Source: Oceanicaulis sp052055585
GTDB taxonomy: Bacteria; Pseudomonadota; Alphaproteobacteria; Caulobacterales; Maricaulaceae
NCBI RefSeq assembly: GCF_052055585.1
Contig: NZ_CP170485.1
Location: forward strand, 1,984,001 to 2,048,000
Direction: 5' to 3'
DNA: 64,000 nt
Shown here piece by piece: positions 25,902 through 34,297 of the stretch (its first letter is position 1; each line of letters begins with the position of its first letter). The position numbers were made by a program, and so were the translations under genes. The notes under the pieces were generated by a model, which had not been told where the DNA came from, ran no database searches, and saw only the letters and a list, made by a program, of their open reading frames with translations.

Positions 25902-26423
25902 TCAGGCCTCTCCCCGCGGCTTCTCGAGCGCCTTGCGTCCCTCGACCGCCTCGATGGTGCGCCGCTCCATGTCACGGAAGGCGTCCTGGTCGGCGAATTC
26001 CTCGGTCAGGGCGTGCACCAGAAAGCCGGTATCCTCGACCTCGATGGTCACGGTGCCCGGCGTCAGGGTGATGGAGTTGGCGTAGGTCGTGCGCGCCATG
26101 TCCGATTTTGCGGTGACGGCGACACGGGTCATGACCGGCTTGATGTTGAGATCGGGCGCCATGGCGATGCGCACCACGGCGATATTGGCCTTGAAGATCT
26201 CGGCGCCCAGCCAGCCCCAGTATTTGAGATATTGCGGCATGCGGGCGAACGGAACGGATTCCCCGTCCAGAAGCCCCATGCGGGCGGTCATGGCGATCGC
26301 GGCGAACACCGCGAAGCCGCCCAGCCCCACCAGAAGCGGTTTGAACCAGTACCCTGACAATAACAGCCAGAGCACGGACAGAACGAGTGCGAGCAAGACG
26401 CCGTAAAACAGCCTTGAGGCCAC
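25902..26423 (-). CDS. Mrp-type antiporter subunit E (MnhE)
   Basis: A 173-residue protein with two N-terminal helices and a cytoplasmic domain, as MrpE normally has. Signature segments are YLKYWGWLGAEIFKANIAVV, NSITLTPGTVTIEV and a C-terminal FRDMERRTIEAVEGR. The start is GTG at 26423 with a GGGAGG site seven bases before it. It is the first gene of the Mrp operon. The 106-bp gap between it and the upstream sbtB-like gene holds no clear terminator, so read-through from sbtA/sbtB is possible. Confidence 0.9.
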   Translation of the reverse strand: MASRLFYGVLLALVLSVLWLLLSGYWFKPLLVGLGGFAVFAAIAMTARMGLLDGESVPFARMPQYLKYWGWLGAEIFKANIAVVRIAMAPDLNIKPVMTRVAVTAKSDMARTTYANSITLTPGTVTIEVEDTGFLVHALTEEFADQDAFRDMERRTIEAVEGRKALEKPRGEA

Positions 26424-26529
26424 CGATCACCCTCCCTTTGCGCCGCTTGATGAACGGCGTTGTCGGGGGGTTCTAGACCACCCCTAACCGCGTTTTCCAG
26501 TGAAACCGGTCGTTAATACTGGATATTCT

Positions 26530-26838
26530 TCAGAAGCGCTCGCCGCGGACCACCTCGACATCGTGCGCGTAGATGATGCCGGGATAGCGCGCGAAGAACG
26601 GCTCGGCGAGCTCGAACACCTTCTCGGCGGTCTCCGGCTTCATCACCGACAGCACCACCTTCATCTCTGTGGCGTCCAGCACATCCTCGCGCGTCCAGTC
26701 CCCGCCCAGGCCGCTGCCCTCGCGGCCCTCGATCACGGTGAACCCCGTCACGCCGCACTGGCGGAACAGGTCGATCAGCCGTTTGAGATGGGGCGTTTCC
26801 ACAATGGCTATGAGCTTCTTGCGTACGGTCCGCGACAT
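26530..26838 (-). CDS. SbtB-like PII-family regulator
   Basis: A 102-residue protein of the PII-like fold: an initial strand (KKLIAIVETPHLKRLIDLFRQ), a first loop region with VIEGREGSGLGGDW taking the place of the T-loop, and a second half with TEMKVVLSVMKPETAEKVF and AEPFFARYPGIIYAHDVEVV. Its place five bases after the sbtA stop marks it as the SbtB partner, which in cyanobacteria binds adenyl nucleotides including cAMP and plugs the SbtA transporter. ATG at 26838 with GGAGG seven bases away is the chosen start; the frame continues upstream to 26853. The cAMP binding is known for the family, not shown here. Confidence 0.82.
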   Translation of the reverse strand: MSRTVRKKLIAIVETPHLKRLIDLFRQCGVTGFTVIEGREGSGLGGDWTREDVLDATEMKVVLSVMKPETAEKVFELAEPFFARYPGIIYAHDVEVVRGERF

Positions 26839-26842
26839 GTCT

Positions 26843-27823
26843 TCAGCCTCCAATGACAGCTCTGGCGATCGCGCTGTAAAGCGGAATGCCGATGGTCAGG
26901 TTGAACGGGAAGGTAATGGCCAAAGATAATGTCAGATATACGGACGGATCAGCGTCCGGCAGTGCGATCCGCATGGCCGCAGGCACAGCAATATAACTGG
27001 CCGACGCGCCCAGGATCATCAGCGCCGCCGCATCCCCGGCCCCCATGCCAGCGAGGAGCGCCAGCCCCAGCGCCGCAGTTGCGCCGATCGGCGGCATGAT
27101 CACGCCAAACAGCGCCCCGGTGACGCCCAGCTTGCGTGCGCCCGACAGACGCCGCGCCGCCACAAGGCCCATATCGAGCAGGAAGAGGCACAGAATGCCC
27201 TGGAACAGATCGACCACAAAGGGTTCGAGCCGGACCATGCCATGCTCGCCCGAAATGCAGCCGATCACGAAAGAGCCCATCATCAGGACCACAGAGCCGT
27301 TCAGCGCCACTTCGCGGATCAGCTCGCCGCGCGCTGACGGGTCCGGCCCCTTGCTCGATGCGCCCGCCAGCAGCAGGCCCGTCAGGATCGCCGGGGTCTC
27401 CATCAAGGCCAGCACGGCGACCATGTGCCCTGAATAGACCAGACCCGAGAGCTGCAGGAATTCAGAGCCCGCCACAAAGGTCACAACCGAGATCGAACCA
27501 TAGTGCGCGGCGCTGGCCGCGGCGGTCGTACGGTCGAGCTTTGTGAAGGCGCGCAACAGCGCATAGGCGATCACCGGCATGGCGAAGCTCAGAAGCACGC
27601 CCGAGCCTGCCGCGAGCAGCAGCTCCAGCGTCAGGCCGGCCTTGGAGACTTCCACACCGCCCTTGAAGCCGATGGCGAGCATCAGATAGAGCGCCAGCCC
27701 CTTGGCGACCGCCTGGGGAATGTTGAGATCAGACCGCACCACCCCGGCGAGAACGCCGAGGGCGAAAAACAGGACGGCCGGCGATGTCAGGTTCGCAAGT
27801 GCGAGAGAAAGAACATCCAGCAT
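26843..27823 (-). CDS. SbtA-family sodium-dependent bicarbonate permease
   Basis: A 326-residue membrane protein with about 10 helices in two inverted repeats, of the SbtA (formerly DUF897) family. Segments typical of the family are NLTSPAVLFFALGVLAGVVRSDL at the start, ALYLMLAIGFKGGVEVSK, and the AHYGSISVVTFV substrate-site helix, with the repeat counterpart IMPPIGATAALGLALLAGMG. SbtA imports bicarbonate together with sodium. It is directly followed by the sbtB-like gene. The combination with the Mrp sodium/proton antiporter right downstream is striking. Being in a heterotrophic-looking genome it may serve anaplerotic carboxylation; this is inference. Confidence 0.87.
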   Translation of the reverse strand: MLDVLSLALANLTSPAVLFFALGVLAGVVRSDLNIPQAVAKGLALYLMLAIGFKGGVEVSKAGLTLELLLAAGSGVLLSFAMPVIAYALLRAFTKLDRTTAAASAAHYGSISVVTFVAGSEFLQLSGLVYSGHMVAVLALMETPAILTGLLLAGASSKGPDPSARGELIREVALNGSVVLMMGSFVIGCISGEHGMVRLEPFVVDLFQGILCLFLLDMGLVAARRLSGARKLGVTGALFGVIMPPIGATAALGLALLAGMGAGDAAALMILGASASYIAVPAAMRIALPDADPSVYLTLSLAITFPFNLTIGIPLYSAIARAVIGG

Positions 27824-27885
27824 GGTGCGACAGCTAGACGCACAGGCTCACCGGTTCAAGGTTTGTTGCGAGCGCGAAAAGCTGT

Positions 27886-28980
27886 TCAGCCTGCGCGCGC
27901 GGCGCGGGCGATCACCCAGTTCCAGTAGCGCAGCACGGTTTGCGCCTTGTCCACGCTCATGGTGTCAAACACTCGTACGGCCTGCTCGACGCGGTTGAAA
28001 GCGTCCATCCGGCCCGACCCTTCGATCATGGCCGTCAGATGCTGACGCGACAGGCCGGTCGCCTTGGCGAGAATCGCCAGCGGCTCACCGCCGAAATCAT
28101 CGATCATCCGGTTCAGCAGGTCGCGCTGGACATTGGCGAGCACGGAGGCTTCCGCCCGCAATTCCTCGGTGAAACCGATCTGGGCGGCCCGTTCCACAAG
28201 CCCTTCCAGAGAGCCATAGGGCGTGACCTCGGCCGCCTTCCGGTCGCGCTGACGCCGGTCGATATAGGCCAGCGCCTCGCGCACTGCGGAATCCGGGGTC
28301 TCTTCCCTTGCGGCGAGCGGGAACACGTCTTCAGCCGCATCTTGCAGGATCTGACGGGAGGCGGCGAAACGGTCCAGGATCAAACGGCGCAATTCATGCG
28401 ACACCGACCAGAACAGGGCCAGCGCCTGGGCGGGCCGCAATTCGGGACGCGGAATGATGAGACGGGCAATGGTATCGTGCTCGGCGGCGACCCGGACGAT
28501 CACATCCATGGTCGAGCTGGCGAATCGCACGCCCGGATTGCGCAGCAGGACTGTCATCACCTCGATATCCGCGCTCGAGCACAGGGCGGCGGCGACGGTT
28601 TCAGACACCTTCTCGCGCCGGGCGATCTCCAGCTTGTGACGCACAGAACCCGACTGGGCGATGTCCATCATGTCAAAATCGGACAGGGCGAGCGAGTTGC
28701 GCAAAAGCGGCTCGGCCACCTCGAACTGGTCATGCGCCAGACGCCGCAACAGGCCGCGCGGCGCTTCATGCTGCTGGGCCAGGCGCTTGGCCACCTTCAT
28801 GCGCAATTCGACCTCCGCCGAGCGGAGCAATTCATCCAGCACGTCCGCCACCATCCAGCGCTCTTGCGGCGCAATCTGGCTGGAAGGCAGACAGACAATG
28901 TCCGCCAGCCTGCGGGTCAACAGATCACGCGCCCGCGGCGGGGCGGTGCGAGGAGGAACAGGGCTGAGGTCTTCGGCCAT
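27886..28980 (-). CDS. DUF2336 domain protein, second copy
   Basis: A 364-residue soluble helical protein of the DUF2336 family, paralogous to the protein encoded at 4051-5139. It has an Arg/Pro-rich N-terminus, then LTRRLADIVCLPSSQIAP and repeated helical blocks, and ends with VLRYWNWVIARAA, like the FWKLRK end of the other copy. The frame reaches upstream to 29022; ATG at 28980 is preferred. It is divergent from the MFS gene, with a TTAA-N7-TCAA near-match to the CtrA box at 29080-29094, and lies 62 bases before sbtA on the same strand. Confidence 0.85.
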   Translation of the reverse strand: MAEDLSPVPPRTAPPRARDLLTRRLADIVCLPSSQIAPQERWMVADVLDELLRSAEVELRMKVAKRLAQQHEAPRGLLRRLAHDQFEVAEPLLRNSLALSDFDMMDIAQSGSVRHKLEIARREKVSETVAAALCSSADIEVMTVLLRNPGVRFASSTMDVIVRVAAEHDTIARLIIPRPELRPAQALALFWSVSHELRRLILDRFAASRQILQDAAEDVFPLAAREETPDSAVREALAYIDRRQRDRKAAEVTPYGSLEGLVERAAQIGFTEELRAEASVLANVQRDLLNRMIDDFGGEPLAILAKATGLSRQHLTAMIEGSGRMDAFNRVEQAVRVFDTMSVDKAQTVLRYWNWVIARAARAG

Positions 28981-29179
28981 TACAACGTCACATCCGGCTT
29001 TTGAGCGCCAAGCTTGCCCCAAGGGCGTTAAGGAAGCGTCGAAGCCCTTGCCCGAAACGCCCTGATCACACCTGAGTGCTTAAGTCCTTATCAACCTTGT
29101 TCTGCCCGTATCTGGCTTGCTAGGGTTCAGTGTGTCCGTTCATACGGGCCCGGGATTCTCACAGCTGACAGGACCGCTC

Positions 29180-30436
29180 GTGGCGCTGAAAACTCTACGC
29201 AGACTGCGCCGAATGAGGCGTTTGCCGCCTTTCAGCGTCTACATGATTGCGGTCTCGGGCTGGTTCTTCAGCTTCGGGCTTCAGACCACCCTGTTTCCCG
29301 GTGTGATCAACTATACGCTGAATGAGAGCCCGGACCGGCTGGGCCTGGCCCAGGCCGCCCTCACCGCACCCATGTTGTTCCTGCTGCCTTTTGCCGGGGT
29401 GGTCGCTGAACGTCTGGATCGCCGCTGGGTCATGGGCGGATTTCACGTTCTGGCGGGCCTGTGCGCCGCCGTGCTGTCCCTGATGCTGTTCCGGAACCTG
29501 CTGAGCTATTGGGCGATGATCATCTATGCCCTGCTGGTGGGGGTGGCCGGGGCGTTCGTGATGCCTGCGCGCGACAGCGCGGTGAATGCCGTCACCCGCG
29601 TGGCCCAAAGGCTGGGCCATCCCGACTTCACCCTCCAGAAAGCGGTCATTCTCGCCTCCCTCGTCCAGTTCGCAGCGCAAATCCTGGGAATGGGCGCCGG
29701 CGTTCTGGCCGGTCGGCTGGGCCCGGCGCCCCTGTTCGCAGTCCAGTCCGCCGGGCTCGTCATCGGCGGCGCGGCGGCGCTGATGATGCCGCGTCTTCCC
29801 CGACAGAATACCGGCGGGGAGAGCCTGTGGGCCAGCCTGCGGTCGGGCGTGCTGGAAGTCCTGCGCTCGCCAATCCTCGCGCCCATGACGCTGATCATGC
29901 TGGCGCTCGGGCTTCTGGTCGTGGGCGGCGGATTCTTCGTGATCATCCCGGTTCTGGTGCGCGATGTTTATGATGGCGGGTACGGAATGCTCGCCCTGTT
30001 GCTGGTCGCATTCTGGATCGGCGCCTTTATCGCCAATGTGCTGCTGGCCCGCGCCGGAGAGATCGAGCGCCCCGGTCGCGCGCTGATGATGGCGCAGATG
30101 GCCACGGTCATCACCATGGGGCTCCTGGCCTTTCCCATGCCGCTTTTCGCCCTGTTCGGGCTTGTCTTCAGCTGGGGGCTGGGCGGGGGCGTCGCCATCT
30201 CGCTGTCACGCGCCGTGGTGCAGGAGAACGCGCCGCCGCGCATGATCGCCCGCGTCATGAGCGTCTATCAGCTGGGCCTGTTTGGCGGTATGCCGCTCGG
30301 CGCGTTCGTCATGGGCCATGTCGTGCACGAGATCGGACCGCGCCTGTCCGCGCTCATCCCCATGGCGGGCCTGCTGCTGGTTCTGGGCTTTGTGTCGCTG
30401 ACTACCCCGATCCTGTCGCTTCGCCGCACATCCTGA
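29180..30436 (+). CDS. MFS transporter (enterobactin-exporter-like group)
   Basis: A 418-residue 12-helix transporter of the major facilitator superfamily, close to the MFS_3/EntS-type group. Typical parts are the first helix with FSVYMIAVSGWFFSFGLQ, the loop 2-3 signature VVAERLDRRWVMGGFH and the later MPARDSAVNAVTRVAQR. Substrate unknown. The frame goes up to TTG at 29117 in a low-quality N-terminus; GTG at 29180 with AGGA seven bases before it fits best, and ATG at 29213 is also possible. It is divergent from the second DUF2336 gene. Confidence 0.85.
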   Translation: MALKTLRRLRRMRRLPPFSVYMIAVSGWFFSFGLQTTLFPGVINYTLNESPDRLGLAQAALTAPMLFLLPFAGVVAERLDRRWVMGGFHVLAGLCAAVLSLMLFRNLLSYWAMIIYALLVGVAGAFVMPARDSAVNAVTRVAQRLGHPDFTLQKAVILASLVQFAAQILGMGAGVLAGRLGPAPLFAVQSAGLVIGGAAALMMPRLPRQNTGGESLWASLRSGVLEVLRSPILAPMTLIMLALGLLVVGGGFFVIIPVLVRDVYDGGYGMLALLLVAFWIGAFIANVLLARAGEIERPGRALMMAQMATVITMGLLAFPMPLFALFGLVFSWGLGGGVAISLSRAVVQENAPPRMIARVMSVYQLGLFGGMPLGAFVMGHVVHEIGPRLSALIPMAGLLLVLGFVSLTTPILSLRRTS

Positions 30437-30554
30437 TCGGTATTCTGTTACATTTCAGCCAGACTCACTGGACAGCGCTGCAGCCGCGAGAAACACTGTC
30501 TCTTCAGTTTTATTGGGGAGTCAGACGCAGTGCTGCGTCTGGTGAAAAATCATC

Positions 30555-32858
30555 ATGAGCTTATCTCGATATGGCATGAAAGCCGCCCTGCTCGCCGGAG
30601 CGGCCGTCTTCGCCCTGACGGCCTGCAGTCAGCCTGCCTCTGACAGCGCCGCCACCACTACGGAACAGACAATGACTGACACTTCCGCCCAGGATCTGAT
30701 CGCCCGCGCGCAGACGATCCAGGCCCCGACGCCCGAACAGCGCCCTGAAGAGATCACCCAGCTGGGTCGCACCCGCACGGACGAGTTCAGCTGGCTGCGC
30801 GACGCCAACTGGCAGGAAGTCATGCGCGAGCCGTCCGTGCTGCGTCAGGACATCCGCGACCATCTCGAGGCGGAGAACGCCTATTACAACGAAGTGATGG
30901 AGCCGCTGACCGGCCTTGAGACCCGCATCTATGAAGAGATCCGCGGCCGTATCAAGGAAGACGACGAATCCCCCGCATCCCGCGACGGCGACTGGTATTA
31001 CTCCTCGCGCTATCGCGAAGGCGGCCAGTATCCGGTGTTCGTGCGCCGCGCGACCGGCGAGAACGGCGAAATGGCCGGCGAGGAAGTCATCATCTTTGAC
31101 GGTGACGCCGAAGCCGAGGGCATCGACTATTTCGGCCTGGGCGCGGTCCAGCACTCGCCTGACCACCGCTATCTGGCCTATGCGGTCGATACCGCAGGCT
31201 CTGAATTCTACGCCGTAAAGATCCGCGATCTTGAGACCGGTGAAGACATCGCCACCCTGACCGATGAGGGCTATGGCTCCATCGTCTGGGGCAATGACAG
31301 CGAGACCATCTACTGGGTCTGGCGCGACGAGAACAACCGTCCGCGCCGCGTCTATCGCCAGAACATCAACTCGGCCGACGCCGAGCTGATCTACGAAGAA
31401 ACCGATCCGGGCTACTTCCTGGGCGTGGGCAAGACCGATGGCGATCGCTGGATCGTGCTGTCGGCCAATGACCACACCACCTCTGAAATGCGCGTCTTTG
31501 ACGCCAATGACCCGAACGCCGAGCCGATCCTGGTCGCCGAGCGGGAGCCGGGCGTTGAATACTCGCTGACCGAAGCGGGCGGCCGCCTGTTCGTGCGCAC
31601 CAACCTCAATGACGCTGTGGACTTCCAGATCATGGAAGCCCCGCTGGAGGATCCGCGCCGCGAGAACTGGACCCCGCTGATCGAGCACCGTCCGGGCGTT
31701 CTGGTGAACGGTCTGATGGGTTTTGAGAACTGGCTGGTTCGCTCTGAACGCGCCAACGCCCTGCCCCGCATCGTCGTGCGCGACCTGCGTTCGGGTGAAG
31801 AGCACGAGATCGCCTTTGATGAAGAGGCTTACGCGCTCGGCATGGATGGCGGCTATGAATACGCCACCGACCAGATGCGCTTCTCCTATGAGAGCCCGTC
31901 CACCCCGGAACAAACCTATGACTATGATATGAGCACGCGCGAGCGCACCCTGATCAAGGAACAGGAAGTGCCGTCCGGCCACAACGCCGACGATTACGTC
32001 GTGCGCCGTATCATGGCGACCGCCCGTGACGGCGCCAGCGTGCCGGTGACGATCCTGTACCACCGCGACACCCCGATCGACGGCACCGCGCCGCTGCTAC
32101 TGTATGGCTATGGCTCTTACGGCATCACCATTCCGGCCAGCTTCTCGGTCTCGCGCCTCTCGCTGGTGGATCGCGGCATGGTCTACGCCATCGCCCATAT
32201 CCGCGGCGGCATGGCCAAGGGCTATCAATGGTATCTGGACGGCAAGCTCGACCACAAGATCAACACTTTCAATGACTTCGTGGATTCCGGCCGCGCCCTG
32301 ATCGAGGAGGGCTACACCTCTGAAGGTCAGATGGTGGCCATGGGCGGCTCCGCGGGCGGTCTGCTGGTCGGCGCGACCATCAACCAGGCGCCGGAACTGT
32401 TCGCCGGCGCCATTGGCGCGGTGCCCTTCGTGGACGTTCTGACCACGATGAGCGACGACACCCTGCCCCTGACCCCGCCGGAATGGCCCGAATGGGGCAA
32501 CCCGATCACCGACGAGGCGGCGTATGACTACATCATGTCCTACAGCCCCTATGATCAGGTGAGCGCGCAGGATTACCCGCACGTTCTGGCCACCGCAGGC
32601 CTGACCGACCCGCGCGTGACCTATTGGGAGCCGGCCAAATGGGCGGCGCGTCTGCGCACCCGTCGCACCGATGACGGCCTCACCCTGCTGCGCACCAATA
32701 TGGGCGCGGGTCATGGCGGCGCTTCAGGCCGGTTCGACGCCCTGCGTGAAACCGCCGAGGAATACGCCTTCGCGCTGATGACCGTGGGTCTGGCCGATGC
32801 AGAGGCCGCTGAGGCGGGCTCTGACGCGTCCGAGAGCCAGGAGGGCGGCGAGCACTAG
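30555..32858 (+). CDS. S9A prolyl oligopeptidase family lipoprotein (PtrB-like)
   Basis: A 767-residue serine peptidase with a seven-bladed beta-propeller and a C-terminal alpha/beta-hydrolase domain. The N-terminus is a lipoprotein signal with lipobox LTAC (Cys24). The catalytic triad is Ser599 (GGSAGG), Asp685 (LTDPRV) and His720 (GAGHGG). The domain order and length correspond to oligopeptidase B/prolyl oligopeptidase. Being lipidated it should work in the periplasm or outer membrane, on short peptides. A strong terminator follows at 32882-32915. Confidence 0.92.
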   Translation: MSLSRYGMKAALLAGAAVFALTACSQPASDSAATTTEQTMTDTSAQDLIARAQTIQAPTPEQRPEEITQLGRTRTDEFSWLRDANWQEVMREPSVLRQDIRDHLEAENAYYNEVMEPLTGLETRIYEEIRGRIKEDDESPASRDGDWYYSSRYREGGQYPVFVRRATGENGEMAGEEVIIFDGDAEAEGIDYFGLGAVQHSPDHRYLAYAVDTAGSEFYAVKIRDLETGEDIATLTDEGYGSIVWGNDSETIYWVWRDENNRPRRVYRQNINSADAELIYEETDPGYFLGVGKTDGDRWIVLSANDHTTSEMRVFDANDPNAEPILVAEREPGVEYSLTEAGGRLFVRTNLNDAVDFQIMEAPLEDPRRENWTPLIEHRPGVLVNGLMGFENWLVRSERANALPRIVVRDLRSGEEHEIAFDEEAYALGMDGGYEYATDQMRFSYESPSTPEQTYDYDMSTRERTLIKEQEVPSGHNADDYVVRRIMATARDGASVPVTILYHRDTPIDGTAPLLLYGYGSYGITIPASFSVSRLSLVDRGMVYAIAHIRGGMAKGYQWYLDGKLDHKINTFNDFVDSGRALIEEGYTSEGQMVAMGGSAGGLLVGATINQAPELFAGAIGAVPFVDVLTTMSDDTLPLTPPEWPEWGNPITDEAAYDYIMSYSPYDQVSAQDYPHVLATAGLTDPRVTYWEPAKWAARLRTRRTDDGLTLLRTNMGAGHGGASGRFDALRETAEEYAFALMTVGLADAEAAEAGSDASESQEGGEH

Positions 32859-32881
32859 GCTCGGCCCCCACCGCAATGAGA

Positions 32882-32915
32882 AACGGCGCGGGAGCCTCTC
32901 CCGCGCCGTTTTTGT
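32882..32915 (+). terminator. strong Rho-independent terminator
   Basis: A perfect 13-bp stem (AACGGCGCGGGAG with CTCCCGCGCCGTT, loop CCT) is followed by five T residues. It ends the oligopeptidase gene (stop at 32858). The T run touches the 3' end of the convergent GFA gene at 32915. Confidence 0.92.
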
Positions 32916-33319
32916 TAGGACTTCACGCCAATCCGTGTGTCGTGTTGTTCGCCCTCATCGCCAATCTCGTCCCACCCCGCTTTCGAGCCTACGAAGATAT
33001 GGTGGATGACCTTGAGGTCGTCCACGCCCTCGGAAAGGATGCCCGCCGGGATGAAGACACGGTCCTCATCATTGTCGCCCGGCGCCGGCGAGCCACAGAC
33101 CTGACAGAAGGCGCTTTCCCAATCTGCCTCCGGATGGCGCCAGTGCGAGACCTTGTCGGCGCCAGAGCGCCAGTGAAAATCCGCCCGGTCCGCCAGCACA
33201 ACCGAGATATTCGCCGTGCCCGTATAGCGACGACACAGCGAGCAATGGCACTGGATCACCCCCATGACCGGGCCGGTGACCTCAAAGCTGACAGCGCCGC
33301 AATTGCATTCGCCTTTCAT
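32915..33319 (-). CDS. GFA/CENP-V family protein
   Basis: A 134-residue protein of the glutathione-dependent formaldehyde-activating (GFA) enzyme/CENP-V family. The zinc ligands are present: CNCGAVSFEV, CHCSLCRRYTG (positions about 5-30), then CQVCGSP at about 72-78. Members have varied or unknown roles; formaldehyde metabolism is not assured. The longer frame (to 33394) lacks a ribosome site, while ATG at 33319 follows GAGGAGAG. The gene ends against the convergent terminator at 32915. Confidence 0.88.
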   Translation of the reverse strand: MKGECNCGAVSFEVTGPVMGVIQCHCSLCRRYTGTANISVVLADRADFHWRSGADKVSHWRHPEADWESAFCQVCGSPAPGDNDEDRVFIPAGILSEGVDDLKVIHHIFVGSKAGWDEIGDEGEQHDTRIGVKS

Positions 33320-33430
33320 GGCGCTCTCCTCTGTCCTGACAGCGGCATTCAACCCCATCCCTAACGCACGCACAAATGTGAACGGCGCAGCCAAACTGCT
33401 GCACCGTTCACAATTCGGCCTGAGCGGTGA

Positions 33431-34090
33431 TCAGTCTTCCAGATCGAACACCAGCGTGGTCTGGACCCCGCGATTGACGATGCGGTTCGGGTCCACGTCC
33501 TGCACCGTCTGGTGACGCCAGCGTTCGACTGCGGCGATCGTAGCCCGGGCAAAGCCCGTGCTGTCGCATTCGGTGACCTGAAGGTTCACCGTCGCCCCAG
33601 AGGCCAGAATGTCATAGCGGATGGTGCACTGGCCGGTGATGCCCCGGTCCAGCTCCCGCGCCGGATAGACCGGCGGTATGCGGATCGCGAGCGGCGATGG
33701 CGCCAGGGTGACGCCCTCCATCCCGGTATCAATCACAGGCTCTGGCGTGACCGGTGTGGTGGCGTAGGTGAAGCCGTCTTCAGACGGGATTTCAGTGCTC
33801 GACCGATCAATGGGCGGGGTGACCGGCAAAGGTTCGACATCAACCCGTTGCGGACGATCCGGCCGCGTCACGGTATGGGGTCTGACATTTTCCGAGAGCG
33901 TGAACGTCTCCCGCTCCGCCGGTTCAGGCAGCACGATCACCTCCACATGGATGAGCACCTTCATCAGGACAAATAGCGCGAAGGTGATGATGACCGCGAG
34001 GCTGCCGGCGGTGATCCAGCGGGCGGCGGTCGAGATCGCGTGCCCTTGCGGCGACGCGGCGGTCGTAGGCGTGACAGTCATTGAGGTCAT
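33431..34090 (-). CDS. TonB-family protein, extra copy
   Basis: A 219-residue protein with one N-terminal transmembrane helix (about 24-45), a long Pro/Thr-rich periplasmic stretch (about 70-125) and a TonB C-terminal domain with IPPVYPAR near 150 and the last strand GVQTTLVFDLED. It is a paralogue of the TonB at 35893-36510. It lies downstream of the operon terminator at 34248-34276 and would need its own promoter in 34091-34247, which is AT-richer. Its ribosome site is GGGGAG. ATG at 34090 is the chosen start. Confidence 0.85.
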   Translation of the reverse strand: MTSMTVTPTTAASPQGHAISTAARWITAGSLAVIITFALFVLMKVLIHVEVIVLPEPAERETFTLSENVRPHTVTRPDRPQRVDVEPLPVTPPIDRSSTEIPSEDGFTYATTPVTPEPVIDTGMEGVTLAPSPLAIRIPPVYPARELDRGITGQCTIRYDILASGATVNLQVTECDSTGFARATIAAVERWRHQTVQDVDPNRIVNRGVQTTLVFDLED

Positions 34091-34247
34091 GATCAACTCC
34101 CCGATCAATGCGGGGCGGCCTCTGGCTCTGTCCCCGCCAACATTGCGAGGCTGTAATGTGAATGCGGCCAAAACCAGACATTTTCCCGTTCAAAGCGAGG
34201 CGGCGGATTCGACCTTCGTCTTAGGGGAAATGATGAATGGGCAAAGA

Positions 34248-34276
34248 AAAACCCCGGCGCGGAACGCCGGGGTTTT
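34248..34276 (-). terminator. terminator of the TonB/TPR operon
   Basis: A 12-bp stem (AAAACCCCGGCG with CGCCGGGGTTTT, five-base loop) with T runs on both sides, so it can work in both directions. It lies 22 bases past the stop of the TPR gene (34298). It separates the operon from the extra TonB gene downstream. Confidence 0.9.
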
Positions 34277-34297
34277 CCAGTTTGCCTTGAAGACGGC

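Noticed and set aside
30561..32063. 500-codon minus-strand frame opposite the S9A peptidase gene
   Set aside because: The plus-strand peptidase has a complete catalytic triad and lipobox. The minus frame is a shadow.
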